The notes under the pieces are model-generated. The model made no database searches. It saw nothing but the letters and a program-made list of their open reading frames with translations, and had not been told where the DNA came from. Shown one piece after another: positions 31,206 to 36,510 of a stretch of DNA of 36,510 nt (positions are counted from its first letter, which is position 1; every line of letters begins with the position of its first letter). Origin of the DNA: Flavobacteriales bacterium (lineage in GTDB: Bacteria > Bacteroidota > Bacteroidia > Flavobacteriales > PHOS-HE28). The position numbers were made by a program, and so were the translations under genes. The stretch lies in contig SSGN01000155.1 in NCBI GenBank assembly GCA_008016945.1, forward strand, positions 1 to 36,510. Reading direction: 5' to 3'.

Positions 31206-32735
31206 TCAGTGTTTGAAATGGCGTGTACCGGTGATGGCCATGGCCATTCCGTGGGTATTACAGAAGTCGATGCTGTCCTGGTCGCGAAGGCTTCCGCCGG
31301 GGTGTACCACGGCGGTTATGCCCGCCTGGTGCGCGATCCCCACACAGTCCGGGAAGGGGAAGAAGGCATCACTGGCCATCACGGCGCCGTGCAGGTCGAA
31401 GTTGAACTTCCCGGCTTTGGCGATGGCCTGCTCCAGGGCGTCCACGCGGCTGGTCTGCCCGGTGCCGCTGGCGAGCAGCTGGTTCCCCTTGGCCAGCACG
31501 ATGGCGTTGCTCTTGGTGTGCTTCACCAGGATGGAGGCGAACACCAGGTCGTGCAGTTCCTGTGCGCTCGGGGCTTTGGTGGTGGCCGTACGCATGGCCG
31601 CCACACCAGGCACCACGTGGTCGCTATCCTCGCTCAACAGGCCGTTGAGGGCGGTACGCACCTTGGCCTTTGGGCGTGTCGCCGGCTTGCGGCGCAGGAT
31701 CATGCGGTTCTTCTTCTTCCGCAGGATCTCCAGTGCGTCCGGTGCATAGTCGGGCGCGGCGATGATCTCGAAGAAGAGCTGGTCGATGGCTTCGGCGGTG
31801 ACGCGGTCGATGGGTGCGGTGGTGATGAGCACGCCGCCGAAGGCGCTCACCGGGTCGCCGGCCAGGGCGGCATCCCAAGCCTCTTTCAGGGAGGGGCGAA
31901 CGGCCGCGCCGCAGGCGTTGTTGTGCTTGAGGATCGCGAAAGGCACGCCGGGAATGGTGGCCAGGTCGTCGATCAGCTCCACGGCGGCGTCGAGGTCCAA
32001 CAGGTTGTTGTAGCTCAGTTCCTTGCCGTTCAGTTGTTCGAACAGGGCGTGGAGGTCGCCGTGGAAGCTTCCTTTCTGGTGGGGGTTCTCGCCGTAGCGG
32101 AGCACGGTGGTGGGGCCGGTCGGCGTTACCAGCGGGGTGTCTCCTCCGGCGAACCAGGTCTGGATGGCCCGGTCGTACCGTGCGGTCACCTCGAAGGCGG
32201 CCGTGGCGAAGGCCTTGCGCTGGGCCAGGGTGGTATGCCCCTCCTGTTCGGTCAGCAGGCGCAGCAGTTCGGCGTACTGGGCCTGGGCCGGCACGATCAC
32301 CACATCGCGGTGGTTCTTGGCCCCGGCACGGATCAGGCTGATGCCTCCGATGTCGATCTTCTCGATGATGGCGCTTTCTGCGGCCCCTGAGGCCACGGTA
32401 TCCTCGAAGGGGTAGAGGTCCACGATCACCAGATCGATCGGGGGGATGGCGTATTCCTCCATTTGGGCCCGGTCGTTTTCCTGGTCACGTCGCCCAAGGA
32501 TGCCGCCAAAGATCTTCGGATGGAGGGTCTTCACCCGACCGCCCAGGATGCTGGGGAAGGTGGTGAGGTCTTCCACCGGGGTCACCTTCAACCCGAGACT
32601 TTCGATGAATTCTTGGGTGCCACCGGTGGAGTACAGGTGTACCCCGCGCCGATCCAGTTCACGTACGATGGGTTCGAGCCCATCCTTGTGGAACACGGAT
32701 ACGAGTGCGCTATGGATTCGTTTTTGCCCGTCCAA
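31206..32735 (-). CDS. purH: Bifunctional AICAR transformylase / IMP cyclohydrolase, TTG start
   Basis: A 509-residue protein that carries out the last two steps of IMP synthesis: formyl transfer from 10-formyl-THF to AICAR, then ring closure. The N-terminal cyclohydrolase half (about 1-190) starts with IHSALVSVFHKDGLEPIV and includes YSTGGTQEFIESLGL and GGRVKTLHPKIFGGIL; the transformylase half shows LRYGENPHQKGSFHG, ILKHNNACGAA and AFGGVLIT, and ends with VHPGGSLRDQDSIDFC and GTRHFKH. The first codon is TTG at 32735; no ATG or GTG lies just upstream in frame. It heads the mreBCD-mrdA-rodA operon, the usual Bacteroidota arrangement, which couples purine synthesis and rod-shape genes by position rather than by a known functional link. 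Confidence 0.97.
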   Translation of the reverse strand: MDGQKRIHSALVSVFHKDGLEPIVRELDRRGVHLYSTGGTQEFIESLGLKVTPVEDLTTFPSILGGRVKTLHPKIFGGILGRRDQENDRAQMEEYAIPPIDLVIVDLYPFEDTVASGAAESAIIEKIDIGGISLIRAGAKNHRDVVIVPAQAQYAELLRLLTEQEGHTTLAQRKAFATAAFEVTARYDRAIQTWFAGGDTPLVTPTGPTTVLRYGENPHQKGSFHGDLHALFEQLNGKELSYNNLLDLDAAVELIDDLATIPGVPFAILKHNNACGAAVRPSLKEAWDAALAGDPVSAFGGVLITTAPIDRVTAEAIDQLFFEIIAAPDYAPDALEILRKKKNRMILRRKPATRPKAKVRTALNGLLSEDSDHVVPGVAAMRTATTKAPSAQELHDLVFASILVKHTKSNAIVLAKGNQLLASGTGQTSRVDALEQAIAKAGKFNFDLHGAVMASDAFFPFPDCVGIAHQAGITAVVHPGGSLRDQDSIDFCNTHGMAMAITGTRHFKH

Positions 32736-32773
32736 TGGGGAGATGCGGACGTTCGGGTCCGGCTATTCCGGGG

Positions 32774-32781
32774 CAAGTTTA
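32774..32781 (-). promoter_or_regulatory. Near-consensus -7 box (TAAACTTG) of the purH-mre operon
   Basis: TAAACTTG on the minus strand differs from TAnnTTTG at one base and lies 38 nt before the TTG start of purH. No convincing -33 box or riboswitch can be seen in this 152-nt spacer. Confidence 0.4.
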
Positions 32782-32887
32782 CGAGCAAAAACAACGGCAT
32801 TCGCCTTTGCCCGAACACGTTACGCAAAGGTTACCAACAGGCAGACACGGAAAGGGGCCAGAGTTGAAGTGGGGTCGAACAGGTCCT

Positions 32888-33580
32888 TCAGAAACGTAAG
32901 CCCACGCCCAGTTGGATCTGGAGGGATTCGGTGCGGCTGTTGAGCTTTTCGTAGGTCACGGTACCATCGTTGGCGATGGCGATGGTGCGGGGGTCCACAT
33001 AGTCCACCTTGCCGTTGAAAAGGCGTTCGACCCGGCCTTCCACGTACACCTGCTTGCCGATGCCGTACATGAGGCCCACGGCCCACCCGTAGCTGGATAC
33101 CCACTGGCCATCGCGTTCATCGTCGGTCATGCCGCTGCTGGTGGTGATGGTGGAACGGGTCACGAAGTTCCGGGCCCCGAGCATCACTTCGCCGTAGGGT
33201 CTCACGTGGCCGCGCAAGGGGTTCAAGCGGGCCAGGGCGTGGTGGCCGTACACGTTGCTCCGTACGCTCACCGATCGGCTGGGGTTGGCGGTGAGCAGCG
33301 ATCCGGCGGGCCGCAGTTCGCTGTACTCGCTGCCCATCCGGCTCCATGCGAAGTCGTAGCCGAACTCCAGGGGAAGCAGCCGCAACGGCATGGCGAGGTT
33401 GGCGGATAGGCCGACCATGGTGTTGCCCCAGGTGTGGTCGAACTCGCCCAAGGGTATGCCGAGCTCCAGGCCACCGCTCAAGGTGGACGAGCGTTGGTCC
33501 CAAGCGCCACGGTCCTTCACTTGGGCCGTGACGGTGAGGGATAAGCCCGCTGCGAGCAGGGCGATGGCGTGGCGGATCAT
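32888..33580 (-). CDS. Outer-membrane beta-barrel protein (porin-like)
   Basis: A 230-residue protein with a signal peptide (residues 1-20, ending LTVTAQ). The mature part alternates beta strands rich in Tyr, Gly and Arg (LSGGLELGIPLGEF, LEFGYDFAWSRMGSEY, YGWAVGLMYGIGKQVYVEGRVER) and ends in a phenylalanine (LGVGLRF), the classic signal of outer-membrane barrels of about eight strands. No close family is recognised beyond 'outer membrane beta-barrel'. The ATG at 33580 was preferred over ATG 33604, because the longer version adds eight residues before a clean signal peptide and covers a -7-like TTTG. It is a single gene, divergent from the YqaA-like gene. Confidence 0.8.
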   Translation of the reverse strand: MIRHAIALLAAGLSLTVTAQVKDRGAWDQRSSTLSGGLELGIPLGEFDHTWGNTMVGLSANLAMPLRLLPLEFGYDFAWSRMGSEYSELRPAGSLLTANPSRSVSVRSNVYGHHALARLNPLRGHVRPYGEVMLGARNFVTRSTITTSSGMTDDERDGQWVSSYGWAVGLMYGIGKQVYVEGRVERLFNGKVDYVDPRTIAIANDGTVTYEKLNSRTESLQIQLGVGLRF

Positions 33581-33634
33581 GGATGGATGGGTCCCAAAGT
33601 CCATGCCGAAGGTAGCGGCCTATCTTGCTCCGCG

Positions 33635-34090
33635 ATGGAAATGGGACTACAGTGGGCGGCATGGGGCCTGCCGGGTTTGTTCCTGGCCTCGTTCCTCGCG
33701 GCCACCTTGTTACCGTTCAGTTCGGAGGCGATGCTTTTGGCCATGGTCGGCATGGGAGGTAGCGTAGGATCATTGCTGGTGGTGGCCACCGCGGGCAATA
33801 CCCTCGGCGGTCTGGTCAACTATGGCCTTGGGCGTTGGTTGCCCACGGGTCGGCTGGCGCGTGGGTTGGGGCTCGATGTGGTCAAGGCCGAGCGTTGGCA
33901 GGCCTTGGTGCAGCGGCGCGGCGCTTGGATGGCCCTGTTGTGTTGGCTTCCGGTTATCGGCGATCCGATCGCCATCGCACTCGGCCTTTTTCGGGCCCCC
34001 TTCGTTCCATCGGCCTTGTTCATGCTGTTCGGCAAGGCCGCGCGGTACGCGATCCTGCTGTGGGGTGCGCGGCCCTTCCTCGGGGCGTGA
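33635..34090 (+). CDS. YqaA/DedA-like (VTT domain) membrane protein
   Basis: A 151-residue membrane protein of the VTT/SNARE-associated family, YqaA branch. Landmarks: the re-entrant start GLFLASFLAATLLPFSSEAMLLAMV, the glycine segment VVATAGNTLGGLVNYGLGRWL, and the late WLPVIGDPIAIALGLFR; the G-x-x-G-D-P-I and N-x-L-G-G patterns are diagnostic. DedA-type proteins have been linked to undecaprenyl-phosphate or other lipid flipping and membrane potential; the YqaA branch is less well understood. The ATG at 33635 follows a TATCTTGC (about 33621) that resembles a -7 box; a second ATG at 33641 is possible. It is the last clear gene before a 450-nt spacer. Confidence 0.9.
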   Translation: MEMGLQWAAWGLPGLFLASFLAATLLPFSSEAMLLAMVGMGGSVGSLLVVATAGNTLGGLVNYGLGRWLPTGRLARGLGLDVVKAERWQALVQRRGAWMALLCWLPVIGDPIAIALGLFRAPFVPSALFMLFGKAARYAILLWGARPFLGA

Positions 34091-34496
34091 TGGAGGGTGG
34101 TCGGTGCAGGTGGGCCGGATCCCACGACAAGGCTTGGTTGGAATGGTGTTCTCCGCAGGACGATCGGGCGGAGGCGTTGCAAGGCCGAAGGCGTGTACCG
34201 CAGGGAGCGGAGCTGCCGCGGGCCTGTGTTACTGTGGTGGCGATGAGGGAATGGGCTGTTCCGCTTGGTTGAGAGGAAGTGCAGAAGGAGGAAGCCAAGA
34301 CCATTCTCACTACTTCACCTCCTCACCTCTTCGTCACCCGGACCCGCCGGTGCAGAGACCGTTTCTTTCTCACCGTCGGAGTAAGGATCGATCACTCCGG
34401 ACAAGTTGTGCGGATAAAGACCGAGTGGAGCGGTCTGGGGAGAATTGCCGTGCACTTCCGCTCGAATGTCCACATGGTATACGTGGTGTGGAATAG
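34091..34496. other. Gene-free spacer with pyrimidine-rich stretch
   Basis: About 400 nt with no gene that I can support; open frames here have no coding look. The features seen are the CT-rich stretch at 34301-34338, which is described separately, and GC-rich inverted segments around 34176-34225 (CCGCAG and CTGCCGCGG). The base composition falls compared with the flanking genes from about 34290 onward. Confidence 0.6.
34301..34338 (+). repeat. Pyrimidine-rich CTTCACCT stretch, inverted mate of 36241-36282
   Basis: Plus strand holds a run of CTTCAC/CCTCAC units. The reverse complement of 36241-36282 contains a similar array, so the two form an imperfect inverted pair flanking the beta-helix lipoprotein gene. 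About four fifths of the core bases agree by hand alignment. Confidence 0.55.
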
Positions 34497-34497
34497 C

Positions 34498-34518
34498 AAA
34501 AGGCTCCCGTAGGAGCCC
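34498..34518 (-). terminator. Terminator of the beta-helix lipoprotein gene
   Basis: GGCTCC (34502-34507) pairs with GGAGCC (34512-34517), loop CGTA; read on the minus strand the hairpin is followed by TTTTGCT. It lies 23 nt beyond the stop codon of the gene ending at 34541. Confidence 0.7.
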
Positions 34519-34540
34519 TTCGCCAGGATGGTGGGTCGGC

Positions 34541-35947
34541 TCAGTAGGCCGTGTTCTGCGGGTCGAAGTTGGTCCAGCCGCTGGTCCAGTCGGTTGTGCC
34601 GAACGCGCCACGGAAGGCGACCACATCGAAGAAACCGTTGTTCAGCGGGGCGGTGCTGAGATCGGCGCCGTTCAGTAGGATGCTGGAGGCCAAGGGCAGT
34701 AGCTGCGGGTTGGTGAGGCTGGTGGGCATCGCCAGGCCGAGGTCGCCGGTGTTGGGGTACACCGCGTTGTTCCATCCGTTGGTGCTGAACCAGGAGCTGA
34801 TGTCCCAGGTGCTGCCACTGGCCACGGCGAAGTTGTTGGTCATGCCAGCGAGGATGGTGTTGCGGATGCGCAGCTCGTTGTTGGTGGCGTTGGTCTCGGT
34901 GCTGCTACCGTCGATCAGCAAACCGGTGGGGTATCCGGCAAAGACCGAGTTGTACACCTGGGTCTTGGTGTTGCGGCGCAGGTGCATGGAACGCTTGTAG
35001 AGGTCGTTGATGGTGCTGCTTGCGGTGAGCGGACCCAGGATGGTGACGTTGCTCCAGATGCCTTGGGTGTAGGGTGCCACGGCGTTGCCTGCGCCATCGT
35101 TATCGCACTCGAAACCGTTGCTTCCGCTCACATCGGCGGCGTTGGGGTCGCGCACCACCAGGCCGTACTGCACCTGGCCCTGCCAGCCGAAGTCCTGGTC
35201 GAAGTCGTCGTCGAGGCCGCGGTGTGCCACGAGGTATTTGCCGTTCACGGTACCGCCGAACCACTCGAAGCTATCATCGCCGCTGTAGCTCACCTGTACG
35301 TGGTCAACGATGGTGCCGTGGCCCACGCAGCCCAGGGTGAGGCCATTGATCTCCTGGTTGGGTTGCAGGGCGATACCCCCGAACTCGATGCGTACATAGC
35401 GCAGGATGCCGCTGTCGTCGGCAGGGTCGTTGCCACCATACACCGCGTCGGGCCCGCCTTCCACGATGGGGTCTGCGGGTTGGTTGTGCGGTGCGCGGCC
35501 GCAGATGATCAGGCCGCCCCAGTCGCCACGGTCGCGGCTACCGGCGGGTTGGTTGCTGGTGAAGACGATGGGCTGGCTGGCGGTGCCTTCGGCAACGATA
35601 CGTGCACCGCGTTTCACGATGAGGGTGCCCTTGCTGGGCTTGTCGCCTTTGATGATGGTGCCGGCCTGGATGTTCAGGGTGGCGCCGTCCTCCACGTACA
35701 CGAAACCGCTCAGCAGGTACTGGTTGTCGCGGGTCCAGTTGGTGTTGCCGGTGATGCTGCCCGAGATGGTGATGGCGGCCGAAGGAGTGCTGGTGTTGTA
35801 TTCGCAACAGCAATCCTTGTCCGCATCGGGGTCGTAGTTCTTGGCGGTGGGATCGGTGCACCCTTCCTTCTTCTTACAGGCGGGCATGGCCACGGCCACC
35901 GAGGCGATCAGCAGCAAGCTCAGCGTATGGTTCTTCAGAGCGATCAT
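34541..35947 (-). CDS. Beta-helix surface lipoprotein
   Basis: A 468-residue protein with a lipoprotein signal peptide (hydrophobic residues 9-20, C24 in AMPACKKK). A short Asp/Cys segment follows, GCTDPTAKNYDPDADKD, a recurring Bacteroidota motif of the GCTDPxAxNYxPxAxxDDGSC type. The rest, from about residue 60, shows the repeat pattern of a right-handed parallel beta-helix: ITISGSITGNTNW, GSLTV-like strands such as ATLNIQAGTIIKG, ITVKRGARIVAEG and PIVFTSNQP, then FGGIALQPNQEINGLTLGCVG and VSYSGDDSFEWFGGTVNGKY. Similar proteins are often next to TonB-dependent receptors and are found on the cell surface; none lies next to it here. No T9SS sorting domain is seen. The substrate and activity are unknown. 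Confidence 0.85.
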   Translation of the reverse strand: MIALKNHTLSLLLIASVAVAMPACKKKEGCTDPTAKNYDPDADKDCCCEYNTSTPSAAITISGSITGNTNWTRDNQYLLSGFVYVEDGATLNIQAGTIIKGDKPSKGTLIVKRGARIVAEGTASQPIVFTSNQPAGSRDRGDWGGLIICGRAPHNQPADPIVEGGPDAVYGGNDPADDSGILRYVRIEFGGIALQPNQEINGLTLGCVGHGTIVDHVQVSYSGDDSFEWFGGTVNGKYLVAHRGLDDDFDQDFGWQGQVQYGLVVRDPNAADVSGSNGFECDNDGAGNAVAPYTQGIWSNVTILGPLTASSTINDLYKRSMHLRRNTKTQVYNSVFAGYPTGLLIDGSSTETNATNNELRIRNTILAGMTNNFAVASGSTWDISSWFSTNGWNNAVYPNTGDLGLAMPTSLTNPQLLPLASSILLNGADLSTAPLNNGFFDVVAFRGAFGTTDWTSGWTNFDPQNTAY

Positions 35948-35969
35948 GTTCTTCGTTGTGTTTGCGCTG

Positions 35970-35977
35970 CAAAGGGA
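35970..35977 (-). promoter_or_regulatory. Near-consensus -7 box (TCCCTTTG) of the beta-helix gene
   Basis: TCCCTTTG on the minus strand differs from TAnnTTTG at one base and lies 22 nt before the ATG at 35947. Confidence 0.4.
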
Positions 35978-36427
35978 CCGGTCCAGGGTTAGTGCTTCGT
36001 CATCCTGATCTTATCGGATCGTCAACATTGATCGGGCCACGGTGAACCCCATGTGGTCGTCCGTCGGCGGCCGATGCGCATTGCTCTTCGCCCGCATACA
36101 TTCACCGAGATGCCCGTATCATGGGCGCGGTACAACGGACCTTCCGTATCGGCCTGTGCAAGGATGGTCGCGCACCTTTGGCCATATCCGGTGTTACGCG
36201 GTCGTTGAGGGAGACACGGTGTATGCGCGGTCGGATCCGGGAGGGAGGAAGTGAAGAAGTGAAGAGGTGAAGAAGAGAAGAACACGGATTCAACTCATAA
36301 ACGCAATCGGATAGACCGACAAGACGACTGATCTTTTTTTCAGGAGGAGGAGAGGCTTTCGCCCCTCGCTCCTCTCTGAATGGAGGATACGATCTACCCT
36401 TGTGCTGGGGTCCAATCCGTTGCAAGA
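35978..36427. other. Gene-poor spacer before the IS30-type element
   Basis: No gene is supported in these 450 nt. Open frames here are GC-poor in coding signal and run through low-complexity sequence. The region includes the GA-rich tract at 36241-36282, a T7 run (36332-36338) followed by an imperfect GAGGAG/CTCCTC hairpin to about 36377, and at 36390-36427 a stretch that may hold the outer end of the IS30-type element. Confidence 0.55.
36241..36282 (+). repeat. GA-rich tract, inverted mate of the CT-rich stretch at 34301
   Basis: Repeated GTGAAGA/AGTGAAG units on the plus strand (6-8 nt period). It reads as CTTCACTTC on the minus strand and matches 34301-34338 in inverted orientation. Confidence 0.6.
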
Positions 36428-36510
36428 ATGAGCCATATCACCGATGAGCAAAGGTGCATCATACAGCGCATGAAGAAGGCAGGTCGCCAGCAGAAACAGA
36501 TCGCCGAGGC
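36428..36510 (+). mobile_element. IS30-family transposase, N-terminal part (cut by window end)
   Basis: From ATG 36428 the frame reads MSHITDEQRCIIQRMKKAG and then RQQKQIAEA before the window ends (27 codons seen). A start of MxHLTxEQRxxIxxxLxxG followed by xxQKxIAxxL is the conserved helix-turn-helix of IS30 transposases, which bind the terminal inverted repeats. The catalytic DDE residues lie outside the window. The left inverted repeat should be just upstream, probably within 36375-36420, but it cannot be fixed without the right end. Insertion at this place would mark the window end as mobile or repeat-broken assembly. Confidence is moderate because only the first domain is visible. Confidence 0.7.

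Noticed and set aside
29952..32390. Plus-strand frame of 812 codons opposite mreB and purH
   Set aside because: Antisense to two universally conserved genes; composition His/Gly/Ala rich, no domain.
36332..36377. T7 run followed by GAGGAG/CTCCTC hairpin as a terminator
   Set aside because: The T run lies before the hairpin on the plus strand and the minus strand has no T run after it; the order is wrong for a rho-independent terminator.

Overview
The window (about 36.5 kb, roughly 60% GC or slightly more by eye) looks like a chromosomal piece of a high-GC member of the Bacteroidota, most likely Flavobacteriales-like. Evidence: two proteins with gliding-motility type (T9SS type B) C-terminal sorting domains, choice-of-anchor L domains, the purH-mreBCD-mrdA-rodA order, TAnnTTTG-type -7 promoter boxes close to start codons, and lipoproteins with Bacteroidota-style lipoboxes. 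The lineage is an inference from gene content. Both ends look like accessory DNA or assembly joins: the left has a PIN-domain fragment running into a 58-nt G/C-only tract, the right has the first residues of an IS30-type transposase.

Layout: 1-8 kb holds small housekeeping and unknown genes: a transglutaminase-like membrane protein, a SAM methyltransferase, a SUOX-fold small secreted protein, a DUF5694/TraB-like secreted protein and CsaA. A three-gene minus-strand operon follows, with 4-nt overlaps: a YyaL/DUF255 thioredoxin-domain protein, a secreted YD-like repeat protein, and a secreted protein built of six units of exactly 22 residues. Next are a 3-TM protein, a LEA14-like lipoprotein and an M20 dipeptidase. 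9.6-15.2 kb is a tandem pair of giant secreted T9SS adhesin-like proteins, translationally coupled, sharing an N-terminal choice-of-anchor L domain but with different middle modules. On the opposite strand, a histidine kinase without a regulator is coupled to gpmI.

17.7-25.2 kb: an HD-domain hydrolase, tRNA-Phe(GAA), then a plus-strand envelope cluster: coaX, an outer-membrane protein overlapping coaX by 89 nt, lptC, a 70-residue membrane protein, a CNNM/HlyC-CorC family protein and a SurA/PpiD-like prolyl isomerase. 25.6-32.7 kb is the minus-strand rod-shape operon purH-mreB-mreC-mreD-mrdA-rodA, with 4-nt overlaps from mreC to rodA. 32.9-36 kb carries an outer-membrane beta-barrel, a VTT/YqaA-like membrane protein and a beta-helix lipoprotein, with gene-poor, hairpin-rich or pyrimidine-rich spacers.

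Most of the window serves envelope building: peptidoglycan elongation (MreBCD/PBP2/RodA), LPS transport (LptC), outer-membrane protein folding (PPIase), and secretion and surface display through T9SS. No phage, CRISPR or defence system is visible. The least explained items are the perfect 22-residue repeat protein and its coupled partner, and the tandem anchor-L proteins.
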